From Methanosarcinaceae archaeon (GTDB lineage Archaea > Halobacteriota > Methanosarcinia > Methanosarcinales > Methanosarcinaceae), in NCBI GenBank assembly GCA_030596385.1, contig JAUVKD010000012.1, positions 1 through 9,328 of the forward strand: DNA of 9,328 bases, read 5' to 3'. Shown here piece by piece: positions 1 through 9,001 of the stretch. Under the pieces are notes generated by a model. The model saw nothing but the letters and a program-made list of their open reading frames with translations. It was not told the origin of the DNA and ran no database searches. The position numbers and the translations under genes were made by a program. How positions within the stretch are numbered: position 1 is the first letter of the stretch; each line of letters begins with the position of its first letter.

Positions 1-1063
1 TAGAAGATGCTTCTTTTCTGATATAATCGAATGGCATAGGCACACCAGATAGCAGACAATTAAATCCACTCTTTTTTCCTGCTGCCTTGGTACCTTTCTT
101 TACGACTTCAACATTATCTGGTTCCCCTATCTTCACTGTGAAACGGTATCTATCACCTTCAATAACCGACTCCACATAAGCTTCCTTGCCTTTTTTAGTA
201 GAAAGCATGAATGTAGAAGCCAGTGGCACATCAACATGTTTAAAAGCCGGATTTGGACTCTTCACTGTACGCGCCCAGAGCCAGGCGATCACAGTAAGTT
301 TCTGACCAACATATTGTTCCAGATCAGGTCTTTCTTTTACCATCTTCTCGGTAATTTCGATTTTTGGATAAAGATGACCTATGCGTTTCTCAGCCTCATC
401 ACGCATCCATTTGCCATAATAACGTACATCTTCGGCTAAGCCTTCTGCGCCCTTCCACTCTCTTGAACTTATCCCTTTCTGTTTCCTAGATTCAGGGTTT
501 ACTGGTGGTTGACCTGCAAACTTGGGTGGAATTTCGATCATTGCCTTGTTGATGAGCACAGCCACAGGATTCAGATCTGAAGCATAAGCTTCCAGACCAA
601 GACGCTGAGCTTCCAGAGGCAGGGCACCACCACCGGCAAAAGGGTCATGGAATGCAGGCAGTTTGTCAGGGTTGAACAACTCATCTGCCTGTGGATGATC
701 CTTATTCTCTTCGCAGGTATAGCGCCAGCTCTTCCATATTTCCTCACGTGCCTGGTCCAACACCTTCTCATTCGTGGTATTCTCCCACTTTACCATCTCC
801 TCTATTAGCTTGAACAAACGCTGGCGTTCATTCTCCTGTTCTTCTTCTGTCGGGAAGAGTTCCGGGTGCTCTGAAGGATCATCTACCATTTGAGAAAAAA
901 TTACGGCACGTGCAGTCGCTAATGGACGTCGAGCCCACCATAAGTGCAATGTACTCGGATGTCCATGGCGAATTGACTTCTCTCTTGCTGAAGCCTTATT
1001 AATCGCATCCAGTGGCAAAGCCACTTCAATCAATTTCTTTTTGTAAGTGATATTAGTTGTCAT
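1..1063 (-). CDS. DUF1156-type DNA methyltransferase, N-terminal part (cut by left window edge)
   Basis: Minus-strand frame beginning at the ATG at 1063-1061 and open for 354 codons to the window edge; the C-terminal part lies outside. The N-terminus ([20 protein letters not shown], residues 8-27, then [20 protein letters not shown] at 35-54) is the hallmark start of DUF1156 proteins, which are adenine-specific DNA methylase homologues often found beside phage-defence ATPases and helicases. SAM-binding motif I is visible as [17 protein letters not shown] (residues 140-156), followed by SDLNP (162-166), the usual acidic motif II position. [14 protein letters not shown] segment (261-273) is typical of the family; the cysteines found there in some relatives are absent. 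The catalytic motif IV (D/N/S-PP-Y) is expected further on and cannot be seen. The start codon lies inside the end of the upstream ATPase gene (11 nt overlap), with only a distant AGGA (1076-1079), so translation is probably coupled. Predicted role: methylation of host DNA as the self-marking arm of a defence system. The family is clear; the specificity is unknown. Confidence 0.9.
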   Translation of the reverse strand, partial: MTTNITYKKKLIEVALPLDAINKASAREKSIRHGHPSTLHLWWARRPLATARAVIFSQMVDDPSEHPELFPTEEEQENERQRLFKLIEEMVKWENTTNEKVLDQAREEIWKSWRYTCEENKDHPQADELFNPDKLPAFHDPFAGGGALPLEAQRLGLEAYASDLNPVAVLINKAMIEIPPKFAGQPPVNPESRKQKGISSREWKGAEGLAEDVRYYGKWMRDEAEKRIGHLYPKIEITEKMVKERPDLEQYVGQKLTVIAWLWARTVKSPNPAFKHVDVPLASTFMLSTKKGKEAYVESVIEGDRYRFTVKIGEPDNVEVVKKGTKAAGKKSGFNCLLSGVPMPFDYIRKEASS

Positions 1064-1079
1064 TTTCGTAAACAATCCT
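1053..1079 (-). promoter_or_regulatory. 11-nt gene overlap and weak ribosome site for the methyltransferase
   Basis: The methyltransferase ATG (1063-1061) lies upstream of and out of frame with the TAA (1055-1053) that ends the ATPase gene. The only Shine-Dalgarno-like string is AGGA (1076-1079), 12 nt away, which is long. Reinitiation by ribosomes finishing the ATPase gene is the likely way it is translated, which ties methylase production to that of the ATPase. Confidence 0.6.
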
Positions 1080-4000
1080 GTATGTTGCTGGATAAAGTTT
1101 TATCTTATCATCTTTAAACATGTCTTTGAGGTGTTGCCCATCCAATTCAATGGGGTTTCCTTCCATGTCAGAAAGAACAAATGCACAAGTATCAGGGAAT
1201 TTATCGATCTTACCCCATACCTCAGCATCAAGATTTAGAGGCTCACGCTGAAGGCAATGGTCTTTGGGCCAGTATTCGCAAATGACTTCACTTGTTGGTG
1301 AAAGTTTCTCCCAGGAAAATATGTTATCATTATTGGACTTGCGAATCCTGCTACCATTGGAATGGAAGAAATTATTATCTGCCTCTTTCTGATAACCTCT
1401 ACTCAATGCAAATCGTTCCATAATTCCTGCTTTTCTTGGTTTGGGTGGAGAAGGTTTTTTAATCATTTTTCCATCAGATTCCAGAGTTTCATCCTCACCA
1501 GTGATTTCAAATTCACCCTCGTTGTCATCGTTTGGTTCAGACGTTATATCCTGAATATCATCTTCGGATCGTTCATCATCACAAACATGTGCATTATTTT
1601 TTTGTGATTCACCGTCTATTTCTTCCTGTGAGATTACACTATCCTTTTTTATATCTTCATCTATACTTGATGGTTTAACTTCTTCTTGTGGTCGAAGATC
1701 AAAATTTTCTTCAAGGTACTCCGTCACATCTTGTGGGGTGCGTCCGAAACAATAATTAAGAGCAGCTGTTATACTCGGGTTATTAAACATTTTACCTAAA
1801 TGGTCAGGTACCTGACGAGCAAGTTTTGCATTCGAGATATCATCAAAATACAGAATTTTGTCTAACCATATAACATCAACGTTTGTGGGTGTTCCCGCCG
1901 GAGTCCCATCAATGTATGGAATTGTTTCAAGACCGGGTGTTTTCTGCCACACTGTTTCTGCTAGATCTACCGCCAATGATCGTATTCGTAAGGTATTATC
2001 ATCATCAAGCACAATACGGCAAATATCTTCACCAAAACGATTAAGCCATGTCCTTTTTTCAGGATGACCTATAAATGATGGATCTTGATGAAAACGATTC
2101 TCTATTTGGTTTACAAGACTGGAAAACTCTGAAAATGGTGGATCTTGTAATAATTCTTGTCCAATATTTCGAAAATCGGCAGTCTTTTGTTTAACCCATT
2201 CATGCAAGTGCTTCCACTTTATCGATGAATGACTTGTAATGCTATAATCAATGTTCTTGACTGGTGTCCATTCACCAACAAGATTTAACCAGTGGCCACA
2301 TTCATTCCATATTCTTAGTGCATGGCGTGGAAGAATCCTGCGAACTCTAGGCAAATTATCTTTAGACAATTTTTGTCCTGTGGGAAGATCCTTTAACCAC
2401 TTAATCGCAAGGTCTGCTGTAGGCCGCTCATTTACTCCAATTTTTCTCCAAATTGTGAGATCATTTACAGAAGAACGTATAATTTCTGCTCCAGGAACAT
2501 CATCTTCATCTGAAAATAAAAATACCTCGGATAATATTCCCCAATTACCACTTTCTGTCAGGATTATCTTTTCATCATTGAAAACTTGTTTGATTTTTGC
2601 GAAATCTTCGGTCGAACAACTATCTAACATTCGATCGAGTTGCTGGTACCATTTGTCAACTTCATGTATTGGTGGGTTATCTGCTTTAGAAAGTGCACGA
2701 AGGCGATCAAGTAAACGATCAGGACCGGTGGGAGTATCACACACCCCAAGTAAGATTAGAAGTTCACGAGTTGACTCATTATCATATCGAAAATCTATAA
2801 AATGTTCTACATCCACAAGTGATTCTGTTTCTGAAGTACGTCTGAATATTTCAGATGGCTTTCTATAAAATCCATGTGTATCTGGAAGACATGGAAGGTC
2901 GCGTAATCTTAATATCCATTTTGGTAATAATGAAAAATTCCATGTGATCGATCTTTTAGTACCAGTTGTAGCTATGTGCGAAATATTCATATTTTTAGTT
3001 TTAGACCAGAATGATTTATTCTGGATTAAAAAACATTCAACTATCGTCCCCCATATTTTATCATTTTCTTTAGCTAAACTATTCCAATGATTCCAATGAA
3101 CACTATCAAAATCCCAATCCTCTATTAGAAAATCATTTGTAACAAAGTGATACGAAGGTTTCTCGTTATACCCGCGACTGCATATTAAATCTTCAATTTT
3201 TTCACGGCCCCACACATGTTCATTTTTTTGTTCAATAGGTACAAACGTAAATAGACCTGCACGTCCAGAAGATATCCAGTTGATCCATTCTTCATTAGTA
3301 CAAGACTTGAAATTCTTTGAATAATCAGAGTGCAATAAATGTTTACTAGACCAATGATGAGGTACAATTTGTTCTAAATTTCCATCAATGTCAAATAGAA
3401 CAATATCTGTAACAGAATGAATATATTCATTTTCAGTTATATATTTGAAAGAATTATTAACTTTAGCCCCAAATTTAGCAGCAATCTGTGTAAGTTGAAC
3501 ACAATCAGATATCGTTATCTCATCCTGTTCAAAGAACTTTAATGCCACTTGTTCTATTATTTTGGAGATATTACTCGAAGTGTCATGACCCGTGGTTTTT
3601 AGAATGCTATAAGCAGACTCTATTTTTTTTTTAATCACATCTTCTTTGATATCTTCGGTTTTCTTCTGTTGTTTAGAAAGAAAAAGAACCCATTCATTAT
3701 CAAATGCCAAAAGATATTTTGACAAGAAAGCCAATTCTTCATTGGACTTCAGTATTTTCTTTTTATCAAGCCTGACAACATCTCTTGCAGCATATAGTAC
3801 TTCTTTTCCTTGAACTGGAATTATATTTATGTCATTTGCATCGAAAGACGGCCAATAACCTGAAAATTCTGATGCAATATAAGCCCACAAATTTAATAAT
3901 TTATGCCAATTTTCTGTTTTTGGCATGTGCTTTCTTTTTAAAATATTCAATAAATGTGTTTTAGTGATCTTTTCGATTACTTTACGATCTATAAGCTTAC

Positions 4001-5273
4001 TTTGATTCATGTTTGATACATGAGAAGTCAAAGCAGGCCTATTCAACTCATCCAAAAATGAAATTGCTTGTTTAACAGACCATATTTCGATAATTTCACT
4101 CGGAATTATTAAGCTTTGATTAGCTTGCTTAAGTTCTCCTTCATCAGTTAAAAGATACTTTTTATTTTTAATTATCTTCTCAAAATGCTCTATAGCGATA
4201 ATTGCACATATGCCTTCTAAAGAACTATCGTCTAATTCAATTTCTGGAAGCAAATCATAAGCATTGGACCGTTCAGGTATACTAATATCTTTTTGCCTCA
4301 GCCATTGAAGCATAACCGAAACAGCAAGTCTACCTATTCTTTTCAGCAACCAACGGTTTGTCGGCGAGGTCTCAGGATCTTTAATTTTTAAGCGTGCCGG
4401 ATCTTGGATGAATGGAGCATTGCATGCGAAAGGAAGAGATGTTTCAACTCCGGTTGGAAGTACAACAAAAAGCCGTCCATCTGCGCCTAAAACAATCTCA
4501 ACTTGACATGGTGGGAACTCATTATCTTCATCCATGTCAACCATACGTTCTTGCTTTATTTCAGTTAAAGCATCATTTGGAAATTGCTTAAATTCCGATC
4601 TTGCTATCAAATATGGTTTTTCATTTTTATTAACAAGTTCTACCCATTCGGTGTCCTTTACTGGCCCAGGTCCAATACTACGCCATTGAACTTCACTATC
4701 TTGTATATTAAGATGAGAAATGTTTTTGAAAAAAAGAAGAGACACAGGACTATTAAGCCATTCTTTAAGATTTTTTTTAACCTCAAGTTGCCGGTGTTTA
4801 TCTTTAATTTCAACTCGAATTTCAGTCACCCCATCATTCCTAAGAGGGGTATCAAGCCATATTGGCTCTGTAAATCGATGATTGTCAAATGCAATAGAAA
4901 GAGTTGGAGTGTATATTTCTACTTTATCTCCAAGACTGAATGTACTTTTGAATCCAATTCCTCGAAAGCCAATCGTATGCAGAACACGTTTATTCGAATA
5001 TCCAAATCCGCAAAGTGATCTGAAATGTTCTTCAATAAAATCTTCTCCATTATGTCTGAAAATAAACACGCCGTTTTCGATTTGAACGGATGCATAAGTA
5101 GCCCCTGCATCGTCAGCATTTTGAAGTAACTCTGATAGTATGTGTCTGGGACTCTGAACCTGTTTGAAAAGTTGATGCCATGGTCCGGCGAGTTCAGGAT
5201 CTTGTTCAAGCTGATCCCAACGTTTTGAAGCGCTTTCTCTAATTCGTTCAAAATATTCAGGAGGAGTATTCAT
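1053..5273 (-). CDS. Sacsin/Hsp90-like (GHKL) ATPase, large defence-associated protein of 1406 aa
   Basis: Intact 1406-codon gene, ATG at 5273-5271, TAA at 1055-1053. The N-terminus is a Bergerat-fold ATP-binding domain of the sacsin/NO VEIN kind. The N box is [16 protein letters not shown] (44-59), with catalytic-type E48 and Mg-binding-type N52. The G1 box is HNGEDF (74-79), with H in place of the usual Asp, and the G2 loop is [12 protein letters not shown] (101-112). ATP binding, and probably slow hydrolysis with conformational change, is expected from the family. Residues about 150-1180 match no domain I can name, but the segment [19 protein letters not shown] (about 845) and a later [20 protein letters not shown] stretch look like conserved family blocks. 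Residues about 1190-1267 are a strongly acidic linker, then a [10 protein letters not shown] basic-proline stretch, then a roughly 120-residue C-terminal domain rich in W, F and Y (1284-1406). It overlaps the helicase gene by 4 nt and has a good Shine-Dalgarno. Its middle is AT-richer than either neighbour. Biochemical role unknown; it may be the sensor or switch of the system. Confidence 0.88.
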   Translation of the reverse strand: MNTPPEYFERIRESASKRWDQLEQDPELAGPWHQLFKQVQSPRHILSELLQNADDAGATYASVQIENGVFIFRHNGEDFIEEHFRSLCGFGYSNKRVLHTIGFRGIGFKSTFSLGDKVEIYTPTLSIAFDNHRFTEPIWLDTPLRNDGVTEIRVEIKDKHRQLEVKKNLKEWLNSPVSLLFFKNISHLNIQDSEVQWRSIGPGPVKDTEWVELVNKNEKPYLIARSEFKQFPNDALTEIKQERMVDMDEDNEFPPCQVEIVLGADGRLFVVLPTGVETSLPFACNAPFIQDPARLKIKDPETSPTNRWLLKRIGRLAVSVMLQWLRQKDISIPERSNAYDLLPEIELDDSSLEGICAIIAIEHFEKIIKNKKYLLTDEGELKQANQSLIIPSEIIEIWSVKQAISFLDELNRPALTSHVSNMNQSKLIDRKVIEKITKTHLLNILKRKHMPKTENWHKLLNLWAYIASEFSGYWPSFDANDINIIPVQGKEVLYAARDVVRLDKKKILKSNEELAFLSKYLLAFDNEWVLFLSKQQKKTEDIKEDVIKKKIESAYSILKTTGHDTSSNISKIIEQVALKFFEQDEITISDCVQLTQIAAKFGAKVNNSFKYITENEYIHSVTDIVLFDIDGNLEQIVPHHWSSKHLLHSDYSKNFKSCTNEEWINWISSGRAGLFTFVPIEQKNEHVWGREKIEDLICSRGYNEKPSYHFVTNDFLIEDWDFDSVHWNHWNSLAKENDKIWGTIVECFLIQNKSFWSKTKNMNISHIATTGTKRSITWNFSLLPKWILRLRDLPCLPDTHGFYRKPSEIFRRTSETESLVDVEHFIDFRYDNESTRELLILLGVCDTPTGPDRLLDRLRALSKADNPPIHEVDKWYQQLDRMLDSCSTEDFAKIKQVFNDEKIILTESGNWGILSEVFLFSDEDDVPGAEIIRSSVNDLTIWRKIGVNERPTADLAIKWLKDLPTGQKLSKDNLPRVRRILPRHALRIWNECGHWLNLVGEWTPVKNIDYSITSHSSIKWKHLHEWVKQKTADFRNIGQELLQDPPFSEFSSLVNQIENRFHQDPSFIGHPEKRTWLNRFGEDICRIVLDDDNTLRIRSLAVDLAETVWQKTPGLETIPYIDGTPAGTPTNVDVIWLDKILYFDDISNAKLARQVPDHLGKMFNNPSITAALNYCFGRTPQDVTEYLEENFDLRPQEEVKPSSIDEDIKKDSVISQEEIDGESQKNNAHVCDDERSEDDIQDITSEPNDDNEGEFEITGEDETLESDGKMIKKPSPPKPRKAGIMERFALSRGYQKEADNNFFHSNGSRIRKSNNDNIFSWEKLSPTSEVICEYWPKDHCLQREPLNLDAEVWGKIDKFPDTCAFVLSDMEGNPIELDGQHLKDMFKDDKIKLYPATYRIVYENDN
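1470..1706 (-). other. Acidic linker in the sacsin-like ATPase
   Basis: Codons for residues about 1190-1268 are dominated by Asp, Glu, Ser and Asn, with runs such as [11 protein letters not shown] and [15 protein letters not shown], and are followed by a basic-proline [10 protein letters not shown] stretch. It is a likely disordered tether between the main body and the C-terminal domain. Its charge could mimic DNA or bind a basic partner; that is speculation. Confidence 0.7.
3623..3632 (-). repeat. A10 homopolymer inside the sacsin-like ATPase gene
   Basis: Ten T on the plus strand read as AAA AAA AAA A in the coding strand (three Lys codons at about residue 548). The frame is intact. Such a tract is prone to polymerase slippage. 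Confidence 0.9.
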
Positions 5274-5285
5274 CTTGGCGTCTCC
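5270..5285 (-). promoter_or_regulatory. ATGA stop/start overlap with Shine-Dalgarno for the sacsin-like ATPase gene
   Basis: On the minus strand the helicase stop TGA (5272-5270) overlaps the ATPase start ATG (5273-5271) as ATGA. GGAG (plus-strand ctcc at 5282-5285) sits 8 nt upstream of the start. This fixes the start and implies translational coupling, hence matched amounts of the two proteins. Confidence 0.8.
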
Positions 5286-8200
5286 GCTCGTGACAATAAT
5301 TCGGAAAAGTTATAGTTAACACTTGTCACACCAAAATCCGGTTCACGTTGGAAAGGCTGGCGCAGATAGTGCACTTGATGACCATTATTCGGCATGAATT
5401 CCACAATAGCAAGAATAAAATCATCTGGTTTATTGAGTGAATAGAGCACCTCATTTTTTGTAACTGTTATCGTTGTTGCCCCTGATACACGTCCCTTCAC
5501 TTCAATGAAACGCAATTTGCCAGTACCGGGAATGCGACTTTCAATGTCGTAACCCAGCTTTTCAAACTCTCGGTCAATTGGTTCAAATCCAAGATTGCGT
5601 TCAATCTCCATTATGATGTCACGAGCACGTGCAGCGGATGCCTGAGTATCTGCAGGCTGTGATGATTCAGGTAGAGCTTTGCCTGTCATTTTGGAGATCA
5701 AACCGATTGGCACAATCAACATACCACCCAGAACTACAGGTGGCAAAGCTGATATATGCCTCTCCAATTTAAGTTCATCCAGACGTTTTTGAAGACGTCG
5801 TTGAAGTTCATCAGCCCGCTTTCTAGCTTCACCTGAATTAAGTCTAGCATTGATCTTACCTGCCTGTTCCTGAAGTTTTAATTCTTCAGCACGATGATCC
5901 CAGTAGATGATTTCTTTTGTGAGTCTTTCTTTGACAGCGGCCTCGGTCTTGTTAATCAATTCCATTTTATGACTGCGAACCTCTGATAGATGTTCAGGTA
6001 CAACATTGGATATAGCATAACCCTGTACCTTTTGCTCCATATCATGACAAATCCATGCAAATTCTGGTCTTGAGAGTAGTTCTTCCACATCAGGCTCATT
6101 AGCCTCAAGAGGTCTATAGTCAAGGTAGGGAGCATACTGTATATGTCGAGAATTATTTTTTGCATCAAGTTCAACATATAGCATTCGTTTAGATATTACA
6201 CGACGATCACCTTTGCGGGTAAGGCTGGCATCCTGAATAGCATGTTCTAGATAAAACAGTACACGCGGTTCAACTCCAAAGTCTCTTTCATCTACAAGTA
6301 CAGTTCCTCGACGTAGTATGTCTCTATGTCTTTCGAGAACTATATCTATTGTAGCCGAAAGTAATGGATGCCCCGGACAAACAAAAGCAGCAAGTGTTTG
6401 TCCCTGTAGTGCAACCAGTGATTTATCAAATGCAATACGTTCATATCTTTGAAGTACTGGTTCACCGATACCAATTAAACGATCACGATTACGGACCGGT
6501 GCAGGTACATGCTTAATTTCATATCGCTGGGTTTCACGTTGTTTTATTGAACCCCCAAGATGTTGAAATGCTTCTATAAAAAAGGACTCAATGTAATGTG
6601 GTTGAAGTCGCCTGGCTTCGGACCGTTCCATATCCTCACGAATACGATAAACCCGACTTACATCCATAGAATCATGCGCTAAAGCATGATCTTCGAGTAA
6701 ATTTTGGAGATGTGCACGATCAAATGCATTGGAAACGACTTGTGAAAGTCGTGCACGAACATCAGGTTGATCAGCATACCGGATCGCTTCTATCAAGAGT
6801 TGTTTCAATGGTTTACCATCAAATTGAAGCTTACCGAGAACATCGAAAACCTGACCTCCAAGTGATTCACGTGCCTGTTCAAGTTTGTCAAGTAAAGTGC
6901 GATATACGTCTCCTTCCCTTGTTTCCTCAGCAACCAGATTCCAAAGATAACAAACTTCAGTTTGGCCTATACGATGGATGCGTCCAAAACGCTGTTCGAG
7001 TCGATTTGGATTCCACGGCAGATCATAATTGATCATCAAATGAGCACGTTGCAAATTTATACCTTCACCAGCTGCATCGGTGGCTAATAAAACTTTTACT
7101 TCGGGATCATGCTTAAATGATTCCTGTATTTTAAGTCTCTCTTCACGTCCTTTGCTACCGTGAATAGTAACAACAGATTCCTGATCACCCAGCAATGTGG
7201 TTATGCGATTTTCTAAATAAGATAAAGTCGGACGGTGTTCTGTAAAAATAACAAGTTTCTGATGTGGTGATGATTCTGGTTTTGAAATCTCTTCACTTCC
7301 GTATGGTAAACGTTCCTCTGCTATGCGGTTGGCTATAGCTGCCGGTGAAAATATCTCCTCAAGTAAACCTGCAAGAGCACGCCACTTCTGATCTTCCCCA
7401 CTAATACGAACAGATTCAGCAAGTGATTCTAGACGCTTTAATGTTTCAATTTCTGATTTTAATTCATCGATTGTGCGTGCTGCTGTGGCTTGATCGAGAA
7501 TCTCCTCTTCAGCTGCTGCAACTTCGTCTTCAGGCGCATCTTCTAGATCTTCGACATCCTCATCATCCAATGTTCCAATGGAAAGCATTTGATCAACCTG
7601 AGCCCCACGATGGAGAAGTTTAACCTCATTTAACCGACTTGCCAAACGCTTTCGACGATTTATGAGTGATTGTGCTATAGCTTCGGGTGACGAGGCCAAA
7701 CGGCGTTGTAAAATGGTAAGTGCAAAGCCAACAGTACCTGCGCGTTTACCATTTTGTAGTGCTTCAGCCCGGTTGAATTCTTCACGCACATAATCAGTAA
7801 CTTCCTTGTACAATTGAGCTTCAGCATCTGATAATTTATATGGAACCGTGGTGGCAATACGCTCAGGAAAAAGTGGAGTTGCATCAAACTTGAACAAGTT
7901 TTCTTTAACCATTCGGCGCATTAGGTCTGACACATCTGCAGTATGGGCTCCATCACGAAAACGACCCTCAAAACGGTCACCATCTAACAGAGCCATGAAA
8001 AGCTGGAAGTCCTCTTCTTTACCATTATGTGGCGTTGCTGTCATTAACAAGAAATTGCGAGTTATTGTAGAAAGAAGCTGACCAAGTTTGTAACGTTTTG
8101 TATAATGAATTTCCCCACCAAAAAAAGTAGCAGACATTTTGTGTGCCTCATCACATACTATGAGGTCCCAACCACATTCCGGTGCTTTGAGCTTTTCCTG

Positions 8201-8845
8201 CACATTTTCATTGCGTGATAGTTTATCCAGCCTAGCTATGGCAAGATTAGTTTCTGAAAACCAGTTTCCTGTGCGTGCTGCCTCAAGTTTATCATTAGTA
8301 AGTATCTCAAAAGGTAATTGAAAACGCCTGTAAAGTTCATCTTGCCATTGCTCAGCTAAACCACCTGGGCAAACTACAAGACAACGTTCTAGATCACCAC
8401 GTGCAATCAATTCCTTTATCAGTAACCCTGCCATAATCGTCTTACCAGCTCCAGGGTCATCCGCCAGCAAAAAACGAAGGGGCTGGCGTGGCAGCATTTC
8501 ATCATAAACAGCTGTAATCTGATGCGGAAGTGGATCAACCATTGATGTGTGCACAGCCAGAACCGGATCAAACAAGTGGGCCAAACGAATTCTATGCGCC
8601 TCAGAAACTAATCGGAAAAGAGTTCCATCACCATCAAAACTCCATGGTCTCCCTTGTTCTACAATCTCAATTCTTGATTCATCATCACGATAAAGAAGTT
8701 CACTGCCTGGTCTACCATCATGTGTCTTATAAGTAAGATCAATTGCATCAGACCCAAACCAATTCACACTTAATACAGTTACAATACTATCCGAAATAAC
8801 ACCGCGTAGCGATGCATTTGGTTTAAGTTCTTCAAGTTTACTCAT
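5270..8845 (-). CDS. SNF2/RapA-like helicase with C-terminal DUF3883 (NOV_C) domain, DrmD-like
   Basis: 1191-codon gene, ATG at 8845-8843, TGA at 5272-5270. All superfamily 2 motifs are present: motif I LADDPGAGKT (127-136, K135), motif II DEAH (232-235), motif III MTATPHNG (268-275), motif IV KLVIFTEH (530-537), motif V ATDAAGEGINLQ (588-599) and motif VI QRFGRIHRIGQ (618-628). The DDPGAGKT form of the Walker A is usual in the phage-defence SNF2 subgroup that includes DISARM DrmD. An acidic insert (about 427-450) and a helical stretch separate the two RecA lobes. After the helicase core come a long C-terminal extension, a charged probable coiled coil (about 960-1030) and a DUF3883/NOV_C domain (about 1072-1160) with D1100 and E1115-V-K1117, spaced like a PD-(D/E)xK nuclease site. 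Predicted role: ATP-driven translocation on or remodelling of DNA. It is the first gene of the operon. The start is supported by a weak GGA 8 nt upstream (8854-8856) and a TATA-like box. Direct use of the symbol drmD is not justified because the other DISARM genes are not visible. Confidence 0.92.
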   Translation of the reverse strand: MSKLEELKPNASLRGVISDSIVTVLSVNWFGSDAIDLTYKTHDGRPGSELLYRDDESRIEIVEQGRPWSFDGDGTLFRLVSEAHRIRLAHLFDPVLAVHTSMVDPLPHQITAVYDEMLPRQPLRFLLADDPGAGKTIMAGLLIKELIARGDLERCLVVCPGGLAEQWQDELYRRFQLPFEILTNDKLEAARTGNWFSETNLAIARLDKLSRNENVQEKLKAPECGWDLIVCDEAHKMSATFFGGEIHYTKRYKLGQLLSTITRNFLLMTATPHNGKEEDFQLFMALLDGDRFEGRFRDGAHTADVSDLMRRMVKENLFKFDATPLFPERIATTVPYKLSDAEAQLYKEVTDYVREEFNRAEALQNGKRAGTVGFALTILQRRLASSPEAIAQSLINRRKRLASRLNEVKLLHRGAQVDQMLSIGTLDDEDVEDLEDAPEDEVAAAEEEILDQATAARTIDELKSEIETLKRLESLAESVRISGEDQKWRALAGLLEEIFSPAAIANRIAEERLPYGSEEISKPESSPHQKLVIFTEHRPTLSYLENRITTLLGDQESVVTIHGSKGREERLKIQESFKHDPEVKVLLATDAAGEGINLQRAHLMINYDLPWNPNRLEQRFGRIHRIGQTEVCYLWNLVAEETREGDVYRTLLDKLEQARESLGGQVFDVLGKLQFDGKPLKQLLIEAIRYADQPDVRARLSQVVSNAFDRAHLQNLLEDHALAHDSMDVSRVYRIREDMERSEARRLQPHYIESFFIEAFQHLGGSIKQRETQRYEIKHVPAPVRNRDRLIGIGEPVLQRYERIAFDKSLVALQGQTLAAFVCPGHPLLSATIDIVLERHRDILRRGTVLVDERDFGVEPRVLFYLEHAIQDASLTRKGDRRVISKRMLYVELDAKNNSRHIQYAPYLDYRPLEANEPDVEELLSRPEFAWICHDMEQKVQGYAISNVVPEHLSEVRSHKMELINKTEAAVKERLTKEIIYWDHRAEELKLQEQAGKINARLNSGEARKRADELQRRLQKRLDELKLERHISALPPVVLGGMLIVPIGLISKMTGKALPESSQPADTQASAARARDIIMEIERNLGFEPIDREFEKLGYDIESRIPGTGKLRFIEVKGRVSGATTITVTKNEVLYSLNKPDDFILAIVEFMPNNGHQVHYLRQPFQREPDFGVTSVNYNFSELLSRAETPR

Positions 8846-9001
8846 GCTTTTATTCCAATAATCATTTAATATAACTATTCAGCCACCCTATAAACTATTT
8901 ACTCTTCAAATAACACCGAAATGAAAAACCAATATACAATGACTTTCTCATAAATAATATTCAAAACTAACCATATTTTCCATTAATCTGAGAGGATTGA
9001 C
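8846..9001. other. AT-rich divergent intergenic spacer
   Basis: This 156-nt stretch between the helicase start and the divergent transposase start has no coding potential that I can support. It holds the candidate TATA boxes of the operon, a TATA-like ataaataatatt (about 8950-8961) for the transposase, and its ribosome site GAGAGG (8990-8995), 6 nt before the ATG. No stable hairpin or long repeat stands out by eye. Confidence 0.7.
8888..8895 (-). promoter_or_regulatory. Candidate archaeal TATA box for the defence operon
   Basis: On the minus strand this reads GTTTATAG, preceded by an A-rich stretch. Its centre is about 46 nt upstream of the helicase ATG, so a start of transcription about 26 nt downstream would give a leader of about 20 nt holding the weak GGA site. 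A second TATA-like string, TATATTA (8867-8873), would give an almost leaderless transcript. No convincing bacterial -35/-10 pair is seen. Prediction from sequence only. Confidence 0.4.

Noticed and set aside
2251..2868. 205-codon plus-strand open frame
   Set aside because: It lies wholly antisense to the sacsin-like ATPase gene, has a Ser/Arg-rich composition typical of a shadow frame, and has no recognisable motif or ribosome site.
4919..5251. 110-codon minus-strand frame
   Set aside because: It sits in another frame inside the conserved GHKL domain of the ATPase gene, whose frame carries the real motifs.
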